64,000 nucleotides of DNA from Poriferisodalis sp965203655. Lineage in GTDB: Bacteria > Actinomycetota > Acidimicrobiia > Acidimicrobiales > Poriferisodalaceae. A program made the position numbers and the translations under genes. Below are positions 8,343-19,110 of this stretch, one piece after another (position 1 is the stretch's first letter; every line of letters starts with the position of its first letter). The stretch is taken from assembly GCF_965203655.1 (NCBI RefSeq), contig NZ_CBDBDD010000009.1, positions 1 to 64,000 of the forward strand. Direction: 5' to 3'. The notes under the pieces are model-generated. The model was not told where the DNA came from, searched no databases, and was given only the letters and a program-made list of their open reading frames with translations.

Positions 8343-8522
8343 CTAGCCCCCGGTGCCGCCGGAGAAGACGATGTTGATCAGGATGATCAGGAAGAGCAAC
8401 CCGCCGAGCACCCAGAGCTTGTCTGCGAACTCGAAGCTCTTGAACTTCGCGAACGGCACCATCATCTTGTGCGGGTCCTCGAGCGTCTTTCCGTCGACCT
8501 TGCGGGTATCGGCGTCGCTCAT
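8343..8522 (-). CDS. 59-residue single-pass membrane protein, unknown
   Basis: Starts at ATG 8522 with a strong ribosome binding site (AGGAG, 5 bp spacing) and ends at TAG 8343. The first 35 residues are polar and charged (MSDADTRKVDGKTLEDPHKM). A hydrophobic helix follows (LWVLGGLLFLIILINIVF) and then SGGTGG. It sits between dnaE and thrS on the same strand, with 168 bp to dnaE. No family is recognised. Codon use and the ribosome binding site support it as real. Confidence 0.7.
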   Translation of the reverse strand: MSDADTRKVDGKTLEDPHKMMVPFAKFKSFEFADKLWVLGGLLFLIILINIVFSGGTGG

Positions 8523-8690
8523 GCGTTCTCCTGAAGAAGCTGTTCAGCGGCCGATGCCGCGGCTCGGGGGACCGGCTGCTCGCGCAACCAACGGGCAAGA
8601 CTAGTGGTCTGACTCGGTCATGGCTGAGGGATTGCCGACGGAATCCTGACGCTTGTGCACCGGTTGAGCGAGACCGCTCCACGCCGCCGG

Positions 8691-12251
<3,561 letters not shown>

Positions 12252-12397
12252 GCTGCCTCTCGCTTTCGTCTGAATCGGCCCGTCTGTCGAACATAGATCG
12301 GTCGGCCGGCTGCGCCATGAATGCCCGCGAGACTCGCCCGGCCGCGCAGCGAAACTCCCAGAAAATCGGGTTGGACGGACGCTCGCGGGGCTGCATC

Positions 12398-13237
12398 ATG
12401 GAGGCCATGGCCCACCCGTCGCGCGCGCTGCCAGCACACGTCGCCGACGAGCTGGAGCTCGACGCCGGCGCTGTGCTGCCCTGCGACGAGCTGAATGCCG
12501 TGCTCGTGGTCGACGATCCGCGCCCGGGCCTGTGGGAGCTGGTCGACAGCGGCTGGGCCGACGAGCACCTTCCCGAGCTGCCCGCGCTGGCGCTGGAGCA
12601 GGACCCGATCCACCGCCACAAGGACGTGCTCGCCCACACGATCGCTGTGGTGGCCCAGAGCCCGCCCCGCCTGCGGGTGCGCCTCGGCGCCCTGTTCCAC
12701 GACATCGGCAAGCCGCTGACTCGTGAGATCACCCCCAGCGGGGTGACGTTCCGCAACCACGAGGCCGTCGGGGCGAAGATGACCCGCCGTCGCATGCCCG
12801 AGATGGGCTACAGCGCTGACATCACCGAGGAGGTCGCTCGCCTGGTGCACCTGTCGGGCCGTTTCAAGGGGTACGACACCGGCTGGACCGACGCAGCAGT
12901 GCGCCGCTACGCCCGCGACGCCGGCCCGCTGCTGGGCGACCTGAACGACCTGGTCCGCAGCGACTGCACGTCGCGCAACGTGCAGCGGATCGAAGCCCTG
13001 CACGACGCGCTCGACCGCTTCGAGGTGCGCATCGCCCGGCTAGCCCGCGAGCAGGCCCAAAAGGAACTGCGCCCCGAGCTGAACGGCGACGAGGTGATGA
13101 CCCACCTGGGACTGGCACCCGGACCCGACGTGGGCCGCGCCATGAAGTTCCTGTTGGAGCTGCGCCGAACCGAGGGCGAACTCGGCGACGCCGAGGTGCG
13201 CCGTCGCCTCGACGCCTGGTGGGCCGCCCAGCAGTGA
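12398..13237 (+). CDS. HD-domain protein resembling the C-terminal half of CCA tRNA nucleotidyltransferase
   Basis: A protein of about 279 residues. HRHKDVLAHTI and ALFHDIGKPLTRE form the metal-binding HD motif. The following text (VTFRNHEAVGAKMTRRR, GYDTGWTDAAVRRYARDAGP, ADCT-like SDCTSRNVQR) matches what I know of the C-terminal half of actinobacterial CCA-adding enzymes. The N-terminal nucleotidyltransferase domain with its paired catalytic Asp residues is missing; only about 65 residues precede the HD domain. It is probably a phosphohydrolase or a detached tRNA-binding half. The start may be ATG 12398 or ATG 12407; both have G-rich upstream sequence. Confidence 0.75.
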   Translation: MEAMAHPSRALPAHVADELELDAGAVLPCDELNAVLVVDDPRPGLWELVDSGWADEHLPELPALALEQDPIHRHKDVLAHTIAVVAQSPPRLRVRLGALFHDIGKPLTREITPSGVTFRNHEAVGAKMTRRRMPEMGYSADITEEVARLVHLSGRFKGYDTGWTDAAVRRYARDAGPLLGDLNDLVRSDCTSRNVQRIEALHDALDRFEVRIARLAREQAQKELRPELNGDEVMTHLGLAPGPDVGRAMKFLLELRRTEGELGDAEVRRRLDAWWAAQQ

Positions 13238-13251
13238 GAGTCGCGAAAATC

Positions 13252-13290
13252 TTGTTCCCACACTAATCAACTCATTGGTACAATTGCCCT
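13252..13290 (+). promoter_or_regulatory. AT-rich promoter of the AbrB/PIN toxin-antitoxin pair
   Basis: An AT-rich island in GC-rich DNA. TACAAT at 13279-13284 is a good -10 box, ending only 6 bp before the ATG of the antitoxin, which suggests a leaderless or nearly leaderless mRNA. A weak -35 candidate (TTCCCA, 13255) lies 18 bp upstream. The GGTACAATTG core recurs as TTACAATTG in the two 38-bp repeats downstream, so it may be part of an autoregulatory operator. Confidence 0.4.
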
Positions 13291-13536
13291 ATGAGTGGGA
13301 CATACACTATCGTTATGGGCAACCGCGGACGCATTGTGGTGCCGTCGGAAGTACGTGCACGTGCCGGTCTTGCGGAGGGGACGCCGATGGTGCTGGTGGA
13401 GTCCTCCGACGGTCTGGTGCTGCTGACGCGAAGTCAGCTGAAGGAACGTGTGCGGCGGAATCTGGCCGGGCTGGATCTGGTTGAGGGGTTGCTCTCGGAG
13501 CGCCGACGCGAAGCTGCACAGGAAGATGCGGCGTGA
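13291..13536 (+). CDS. AbrB/VapB-type antitoxin
   Basis: An 81-residue antitoxin with an N-terminal AbrB swapped-hairpin domain (YTIVMGNRGRIVVPSEVRAR, then LAEGTPMVLVESSDGLVLL) for DNA binding. A charged C-terminal helix (SERRREAAQEDAA) should contact the toxin. It overlaps the PIN toxin by 4 bp (GTGA), the usual coupling that keeps antitoxin synthesis ahead of toxin. Autorepression through the AT-rich promoter just upstream is expected from the family. Confidence 0.88.
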   Translation: MSGTYTIVMGNRGRIVVPSEVRARAGLAEGTPMVLVESSDGLVLLTRSQLKERVRRNLAGLDLVEGLLSERRREAAQEDAA

Positions 13537-13901
13537 GCGCTGTGCTGGACGCATCTGCGCTCTTGGCATTCGTGCAGGACGAGCCCGGGGCAGATGCCGT
13601 GGAGGCGGCGCTGGACGACGCACCCTGCTGCGGCGCCGCCAACTGGTCGGAAGTGGCCCAGCGCGTCGTCTCCGCCGGCGGCGACTGGGATCTGACGAGA
13701 GCACTGCTGCTGAGCTACGACCTGCGCGTCGAGCCGGTGACTGCATCCGATGCCGAGTGGGCTGCGTATCGGCATCGTCGGGGCGAGGGCCTGTCGCTCG
13801 CGGATCGTCTTTGCTTGGCCCTCGGCGAGCGCTTGGGTCTGACGGTGCTCACCGCAGACAAGGCGTGGGGGTCCGCTGGGAGCATCGTGCAGATCCGCTA
13901 G
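13533..13901 (+). CDS. PIN-domain ribonuclease toxin (VapC-type)
   Basis: A 122-residue protein with the PIN acidic residues in place: D6 in AVLDASALLAF, the Glu in NWSEVAQRV, the Asp in SLADRLCLALG, and the Asp in TVLTADKAWG. VapC toxins cut tRNA or rRNA when freed from their antitoxin. It starts with GTG 13533 inside the antitoxin gene. Unlike the stump at 3.3 kb, this pair looks intact. Confidence 0.88.
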   Translation: MSAVLDASALLAFVQDEPGADAVEAALDDAPCCGAANWSEVAQRVVSAGGDWDLTRALLLSYDLRVEPVTASDAEWAAYRHRRGEGLSLADRLCLALGERLGLTVLTADKAWGSAGSIVQIR

Positions 13902-13923
13902 CCCGCCGAACTACACGCCTGAC

Positions 13924-13961
13924 ATACCAATTGAGTTACAATTGATGTCAAATTAGTAGTT
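13924..13961 (+). repeat. 38-bp direct repeat, copy 1 (upstream of fic)
   Basis: Begins ATACCAATTGA and ends CAAATTAGTAGTT. It is identical to the copy at 15439-15476 except one base (position 12, G here, T there). It contains two CAATTG palindromes spaced by five bases, forming a near-dyad, and a TACAAT box. It lies 22 bp after the PIN toxin stop and 54 bp before the Fic start. Confidence 0.92.
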
Positions 13962-14015
13962 GGCTCATCCGCGTTGCGCCGATGCTGCCCTTCTTGTCCC
14001 GACGAAAGGCGCGCC

Positions 14016-15389
14016 GTGAAGATCCCACAGACACCTCCCGCTGCAGGCGCACTGCTGGAAGAGGTTCTGGCAGATGGCAGAGCAGACGGATTTCACCGGA
14101 TCGTGGAGCAAGGCAGGCCCACAGACGCCAAAGGCCGTTACCTCCACTGGGACGAGATGCGCCGCAGGAAGCCGCCTGACGGACTCACGCACGAAGACTG
14201 GTGGCTGAGTATGTGGTTGAGCCGACGTGCCCTCTGGCGGCCCATGCCTCTCACGGGCATCGATGGAACTGAGTTTGGCATCTGCATGGTCGACGCCGTC
14301 TGGGAGTCGTTGCACCGCATAGATCAGGCCGCGGCAGGAGATGTACTGGCAGATGAGCCTTCTGTAGCCGCTGGGAATCGAGACCGGTACATCGTCAGCT
14401 CGCTCATCGAGGAAGCGATCGCTTCGAGTCAACTCGAGGGAGCCAGTTCGACTCGCTCTGAGGCGAAGCGAATGCTGCTCACCGACCGTCCGCCCCGTGA
14501 TCGCAGCGAGCAGATGATCCTCAACAACTACCGAGCGATTTCGCGAGTGCGTGATCTGGCCCGGGACGAGCTGCCCCTGACGACCGAGACGATCTGCGAA
14601 TTACACCGGGTTCTTGTCGTGGACGCCATAGACGATCCCGCAGACGCAGGTCGTATCCAGAGAGAGGACGAGACTCGCGTCTGGGTGTCATGGCCGGACG
14701 GCTCGCACGATGAGCAGCGACTGCATACTCCGCCTCGCGCAAGCGAATTGCCTGGGCGAATGGAGGCAATGTGTGCATTCGCCAACGGCGAGTCGGATGA
14801 CGGATTTGTGCATCCAGTCGTGCGCGCCATCGTTCTGCACTTCTGGCTCGCCTACGACCATCCCTTCGTCGATGGAAACGGTCGACTAGCTCGTTCGCTC
14901 TTCTACTGGTCGATGTTGCGCTCGAAGTACTGGCTCGCCGAATTTCTCACGGTCTCCTCGATCCTGCGCCTAGCGCCAGCCAAATACGCACGGTCATTCC
15001 TGTACACGGAGACTGACAGCAACGACCTCACGCACTTCGTGCTGTACCAACTCGACGTCATTGAACGTGCAATCAAGGAGCTCCGCACGTATCTGCAAGC
15101 CAAGCGAGAAGAAGTCCGTGAGGTCGAAGAGATGCTCGCCGGGAGAGCCGAAGTCAACCACCGACAGCGTTCCGTGCTGGCGACGGCGCTGCGCGATGCC
15201 AACGCCGATTTTCTGATCGCAGGACATCAACGGAAACAGTCCGTCACGTACCAGACGGCCCGAACCGATCTGCTCGGACTCGCCGAGCTCGGCCTCCTGG
15301 CCATGCGGCGCGACGGCAAGTCGTACCGATTCCTGCCCGTGCCTGACTTAGTCGATCGCATTCGTGGCCTTGGCAAGTCTGAAGACTGA
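14016..15389 (+). CDS. Fic-domain protein (probable AMP transferase) with N-terminal inhibitory helix
   Basis: A protein of about 457 residues. The Fic core has the full motif HPFVDGNGRLAR (282-293), with catalytic His and both phosphate-binding Arg/Gly elements. The inhibitory motif (S/T)xxxE(G/N) is present as S137-S-Q-L-E141-G142 ahead of the core, which puts it in the class with an intramolecular antitoxin helix. A C-terminal winged-helix-like region follows (TYQTARTDLLGLAELGLLAM). Fic proteins of this class usually AMPylate protein targets on release of the inhibitory Glu. I chose GTG 14016, with AAAGG upstream, over TTG 13974. The gene sits between two near-identical 38-bp repeats. Confidence 0.9.
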   Translation: MKIPQTPPAAGALLEEVLADGRADGFHRIVEQGRPTDAKGRYLHWDEMRRRKPPDGLTHEDWWLSMWLSRRALWRPMPLTGIDGTEFGICMVDAVWESLHRIDQAAAGDVLADEPSVAAGNRDRYIVSSLIEEAIASSQLEGASSTRSEAKRMLLTDRPPRDRSEQMILNNYRAISRVRDLARDELPLTTETICELHRVLVVDAIDDPADAGRIQREDETRVWVSWPDGSHDEQRLHTPPRASELPGRMEAMCAFANGESDDGFVHPVVRAIVLHFWLAYDHPFVDGNGRLARSLFYWSMLRSKYWLAEFLTVSSILRLAPAKYARSFLYTETDSNDLTHFVLYQLDVIERAIKELRTYLQAKREEVREVEEMLAGRAEVNHRQRSVLATALRDANADFLIAGHQRKQSVTYQTARTDLLGLAELGLLAMRRDGKSYRFLPVPDLVDRIRGLGKSED

Positions 15390-15438
15390 CGGCAACGCGA
15401 TTCCGGTCGAGTTGACTGCGGCGAATCACATGTGTGAA

Positions 15439-15476
15439 ATACCAATTGATTTACAATTGATGTCAAATTAGTAGTT
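15439..15476 (+). repeat. 38-bp direct repeat, copy 2 (downstream of fic)
   Basis: Matches copy 1 at 37 of 38 bases and lies 49 bp after the Fic stop. Together the copies bracket a 1.5-kb segment that holds only fic. The AT-rich composition stands out from flanking DNA. Confidence 0.92.
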
Positions 15477-15565
15477 CATGGCTTGATAAGAGTCGACCGG
15501 TGCATCGAGTCGGGATCCCTGAGTAGCTGCGGGCGCGTCGGGCGCTCGCTCTAGCGTGTGCGCTC

Positions 15566-16402
15566 GTGGAATGGGTCGCGAATCCTGAGGTCTGGATCTC
15601 TCTGGTCACGCTGACGGTGCTCGAGATCGTGCTCGGCATCGACAACGTGATCTTCATCTCGATACTTGCCGGACGGCTGGGCGGGAAGGAAGCCGAGCGC
15701 GCCCGGGTGGTCGGCCTGTCGCTGGCCATGGGGATGCGGGTGCTGTTGCTGCTGGGCATCTCATGGATCGTGCGGCTCACGACGCCGCTGTTCTCGGTGT
15801 TCGGCCATGAGCTATCGGGGCGCGACCTGATCCTGCTGGGCGGCGGGCTGTTCCTGCTGGGCAAGGCCACGTTCGAGATCCACCACAAGCTCGAAGGCGA
15901 CGGCCACGATGATGCGGGCGACCGGGCAGGCGCCACGTTCACCAGGGTCATCATCCAGATCCTCGTGCTCGACTTGGTTTTCAGCCTCGACTCGGTGATC
16001 ACCGCGGTGGGCATGGCCGATCGGGTGGGCGTGATGATCGCCGCGGTCGTCATCGCCGTCGGCGTGATGCTGTGGTCGTCAGGACCGGTGATGCGCTTTG
16101 TGGGCAAGCACCCGACGGTCAAGATGCTGGCGCTGGCGTTCCTGCTGCTCATCGGCATGTCGCTCGTGGCCGAGGGCGCCGAGTTCCACATCCCGAAGGG
16201 CTACATCTACTTCGCCATGGGCTTCGCCGTGCTGGTGGAAGCGCTCAACCTGCGGATGAAGCGCAATCGCCAGGCCCGCACGCCGCCCGTCGAGTTCCAC
16301 GAGCGCCGCATGCCCGAGTTCGCACCTGCTGAATCGGCACCTGCTGAAGACGGGGGCGACGGCGCCGACACGGCGCCCGGTGATCCAGGGGACGCTCCCT
16401 AG
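15566..16402 (+). CDS. TerC-family integral membrane protein
   Basis: A 278-residue protein with about seven membrane segments and the TerC signature: NPEVWISLVTLTVLEIVLG with IDNVIF in the first segment and LVLDLVFSLDSVITAVGM in the middle. The Asp residues within membrane helices are those proposed to bind metal in this family (Mn2+ export or tellurite resistance). The C-terminal 40 residues are acidic and Pro/Ala-rich. It starts with GTG 15566 (MEWVANPEVW), which fits family starts. It converges on the flotillin gene with a 9-bp gap. Confidence 0.93.
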   Translation: MEWVANPEVWISLVTLTVLEIVLGIDNVIFISILAGRLGGKEAERARVVGLSLAMGMRVLLLLGISWIVRLTTPLFSVFGHELSGRDLILLGGGLFLLGKATFEIHHKLEGDGHDDAGDRAGATFTRVIIQILVLDLVFSLDSVITAVGMADRVGVMIAAVVIAVGVMLWSSGPVMRFVGKHPTVKMLALAFLLLIGMSLVAEGAEFHIPKGYIYFAMGFAVLVEALNLRMKRNRQARTPPVEFHERRMPEFAPAESAPAEDGGDGADTAPGDPGDAP

Positions 16403-16411
16403 ACGCGCTCC

Positions 16412-17872
16412 CTAGATGTCGGCGTCGCTGCCGCCGTCATCGGCCACCTCGGCCTCGGTGACGTGTGCGCCCGCTGAGCGTTCACGAAGCTGCTCAGCGA
16501 TCTGACGCAGCTGCTCGACGGTGTCTGCGTTGTCGAGCTCGCCCAAGAATTCAGGCAGCCGGATGCCCGCCTGGCTGGCAACTTCGTGCAGCGGGGGGAG
16601 CGCCCCGATCAGACTGGAGATGAAGTTGGCGGTGGTGCCGTTCTCGCCATTGGGACCGCCGCCGGAATCCCACACGGTGATCTTGTCGATCTGCAGGTTC
16701 GAGATGGCCTTCACCTGCTCGGCCACGAGGTTCGGCAGTTGCTCGGCAACCAGCAGCAGCGCTGCTTCTGGCGCTGCACCGCCGCTGGCAGTCACCAGCG
16801 CGCCCAAGCCCTCGGCGCGGCGGGTCAGCAACGCCAGCAAGCCCAATGCCTCGGCTTCCATCAGCAGTCGCTGACCGTCGGCCTCGCCGGCCTTGACCAG
16901 CCTGATGCGGTCGGCCTCGGCCTCGGCCAGCGTGCGGACTCGCTCGCGTTCCACCTGAGCGGGCACCACGATGTCAGCGTCCTGCGCGGCCTTGTCGCGC
17001 TCTGCGCGCACCCGCTCGGCTTCTGCCTCAGCCATGAACGATTCCTGTTCGGCCTGGGCCTGGCTGACGCGTTCGGCAGCGTTGGCGGCACGTTCGGCTT
17101 CTGCTTCCTTCTGGCGCCGCTCGCTGGCAGATTCGGCGATCACCACGTGCGATTCGTTCTCGCCTTCGGTTGCAATGGCGTTGGCCTGTGCCACACGGAT
17201 GCGCTGCTCGCGCTGGGCCTCGGCGGCGCCGATGTCGCCGTCGCGCTCCTGCTCGGCCACCTTGACCTTCGCCTCGCTGATGGCGCGGGCCGCTGCTTCG
17301 CGGCCGAGGGCGTCGATGTATCCCGATTCGTCGGTGATGTCCTGGATGTTGACGTTGATGAGGCGCAGCCCGACCTTGCGAAGTTCGAGCTCGAGCGACT
17401 CGGTGATGTTGGTGATGAGCTGCTCGCGGTCGGCGTTGATCTGCTCGATCGGCATCGTGGCAATCACCACGCGCATCTGGCCGAAGATGATGTCGCGGGC
17501 CAAGTTCTCGATGTCCAGCAGCGACAGGCCCAGCAGCCGCTCCGCAGCGTTCTGCATGACACCGGGCTCGGTCGAGACACCGACCGTGAACGTTGCTGGA
17601 GTATTGACCCGGATGTTCTGCTGGGAGAGCGCTCCCTGGAGCTTGATCTCGATGGGGATAGGCGTCAGGTCCAGGTATGCGTAGCCCTGCACGATGGGCC
17701 ACACCATGGCTCCGCCGCCGTGCAGGCACCTCGCCGACTCGCCTTCCCCGCCGACGCGTCCATAGACCACGAGGATCCGGTCGGATGGACAGCGCTTGAA
17801 GCGCGACGAGATCCACAGCAGGGCGATGAGCAGGATGGCGAAGATGCCACCTGCGAGGGCGATGACGGCCAT
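16412..17872 (-). CDS. flotillin/SPFH-domain membrane scaffold protein
   Basis: A 486-residue protein. An N-terminal membrane anchor (IALAGGIFAILLIALLWI) is followed by an SPFH domain (about 30-210, with IQDITDESGYIDALGR). A long Ala/Glu-rich coiled coil (about 210-330) follows, with many AEAEAER-type repeats. The C-terminal part ends acidic. Flotillins form oligomeric scaffolds in membrane microdomains. The NfeD-like gene lies 36 bp upstream on the same strand, the standard NfeD-flotillin partner arrangement. Confidence 0.92.
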   Translation of the reverse strand: MAVIALAGGIFAILLIALLWISSRFKRCPSDRILVVYGRVGGEGESARCLHGGGAMVWPIVQGYAYLDLTPIPIEIKLQGALSQQNIRVNTPATFTVGVSTEPGVMQNAAERLLGLSLLDIENLARDIIFGQMRVVIATMPIEQINADREQLITNITESLELELRKVGLRLINVNIQDITDESGYIDALGREAAARAISEAKVKVAEQERDGDIGAAEAQREQRIRVAQANAIATEGENESHVVIAESASERRQKEAEAERAANAAERVSQAQAEQESFMAEAEAERVRAERDKAAQDADIVVPAQVERERVRTLAEAEADRIRLVKAGEADGQRLLMEAEALGLLALLTRRAEGLGALVTASGGAAPEAALLLVAEQLPNLVAEQVKAISNLQIDKITVWDSGGGPNGENGTTANFISSLIGALPPLHEVASQAGIRLPEFLGELDNADTVEQLRQIAEQLRERSAGAHVTEAEVADDGGSDADI

Positions 17873-17908
17873 ATTTGCCTCTCGTAGTGAGTGGTGGGGA
17901 AAGTCAGG

Positions 17909-18457
17909 CTAGTGAGGTGCCACGAGCACGGTCGAAGGGTCGACGACGCCGACGACGGTGATGGCAGTCTGCGCCGGCAGGCTCTCGTCGGACTCCGTCA
18001 GGGCATTGATGACCCGCATGCGTCCCTGCACCATCACTTCGACTTTGCCGGGTTTCGAACGGTTCGCAGCAACCGTGAGATAGACGGTGCCGTGTGCGCC
18101 CACGGCGGACTGGTAGTCGACCGAGCCGCTCTCGCCGAGCTTCGCAAACGAGCGCCACAAGAAGCCCACGGCAAGGAACACTGCGAGGCCGGCGGCGATG
18201 GCGACGCCGACTGACAGGGCTGTGGAGCGGTCTGCCTGCTTCATGAGGACGCCCGTCCAGCCGAATGCAAACGAGAACGCGGTCAACGTCCGGATCGAGA
18301 GGAACCCGCTGCTCGGGTCCTCGTCGCCGATGTCGACATCCGCTCCGATGCCGAATGCCAGCAGCGCAATCTGCACCAGCAGGAAGAAGCTGGAGATGAA
18401 TGCGATCGCATAGAAGATCTGCAGATCGCCGGTCAGAGCCTGCCACCAGTCGCCCAT
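17909..18457 (-). CDS. NfeD-like membrane protein (flotillin partner)
   Basis: A 182-residue protein with four hydrophobic segments in the first 115 residues and a C-terminal OB-fold-like domain (VGAHGTVYLTVAANRSKPGK, VINALTESDESLPAQTAITV). NfeD proteins work with flotillins in membrane organisation. It is the first gene of the two-gene operon with the SPFH protein. Confidence 0.8.
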   Translation of the reverse strand: MGDWWQALTGDLQIFYAIAFISSFFLLVQIALLAFGIGADVDIGDEDPSSGFLSIRTLTAFSFAFGWTGVLMKQADRSTALSVGVAIAAGLAVFLAVGFLWRSFAKLGESGSVDYQSAVGAHGTVYLTVAANRSKPGKVEVMVQGRMRVINALTESDESLPAQTAITVVGVVDPSTVLVAPH

Positions 18458-18551
18458 GAACTGCCTCCCTGCGGGAACTCTACGTGTCGATACGGGCCGC
18501 CTGTCTGCGCGGATTGCCGCAGACGGTTCTGGCGGGAGGCGGGGGGAGGTT

Positions 18552-19043
18552 CTAGCTGAGGCGGCGTTCGGTCAGGCCGCCTGCGGGGGTCCACGTCTCG
18601 ATGACGAGATGCTGGCCGTCGACGCGCACGAGCACGGCGTGAGCGATTCTCACGGTGAACAGGGCCATCGGAGTCGCGTCGTCGATCTCGTGATGGTGCC
18701 CGCGCATGAAGGTCTCGAGCTGGTCGGCGTCGGCCGGCACTGCCGTGCCTTCGATACGGGCATCGCCTGCTTTCAGCTCCCCGCTCTCGGGCGCTGAGTG
18801 CAGCCCGAACCTCCGATCGCGCCGCAGATCGGCGGCCTTGCGCGAGTTGCGGTCCATCCCCAGCCAGAGATGGCCGTCGCGGATCGGGGCTTCCATGCCG
18901 GACATGCGCGGCGAACCGTCGGCACGGATCGTCGCCATGACCGCGTGCAGGTGGCTCTCGAAGCGGCCCTGGATGCGTGCGGCCAGTGCCGGGCTGGCCT
19001 CCGCGAACGCTCCCCAGCTCGTCTCAGTGTCAGCCCCGCTCAT
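18552..19043 (-). CDS. PPOX-class (pyridoxamine 5'-phosphate oxidase-like) flavin/F420-binding protein
   Basis: A 163-residue split beta-barrel protein. The pattern HAVMATIRADGSPRMSGMEA, then LWLGMDRNSRKAADLRRDRR, then the beta strands ending ETWTPAGGLTERRLS, is that of small actinobacterial PPOX proteins. ATG 19043 has GGAGG 10 bp upstream; longer in-frame extensions are not family-like. It is divergent from the sugar dehydrogenase (67 bp between starts). Cofactor and substrate are not decided by the sequence. Confidence 0.8.
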   Translation of the reverse strand: MSGADTETSWGAFAEASPALAARIQGRFESHLHAVMATIRADGSPRMSGMEAPIRDGHLWLGMDRNSRKAADLRRDRRFGLHSAPESGELKAGDARIEGTAVPADADQLETFMRGHHHEIDDATPMALFTVRIAHAVLVRVDGQHLVIETWTPAGGLTERRLS

Positions 19044-19110
19044 CTGTCGGCCACCTCCGCTGGTTGCCCCGCGCGATTCTGCACCAGCGCTGTGGGTACG
19101 GTCAGCCACC

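Noticed and set aside
13924..15476. Insertion sequence carrying fic
   Set aside because: The flanking repeats are direct, with no terminal inverted repeats, transposase or target-site duplication visible.
15477..15565. A yybP-ykoY manganese riboswitch before the TerC gene
   Set aside because: TerC genes often have one, and CTGAGTAGCTG is faintly reminiscent, but the gap is under 90 bp and I could not build the conserved stems.
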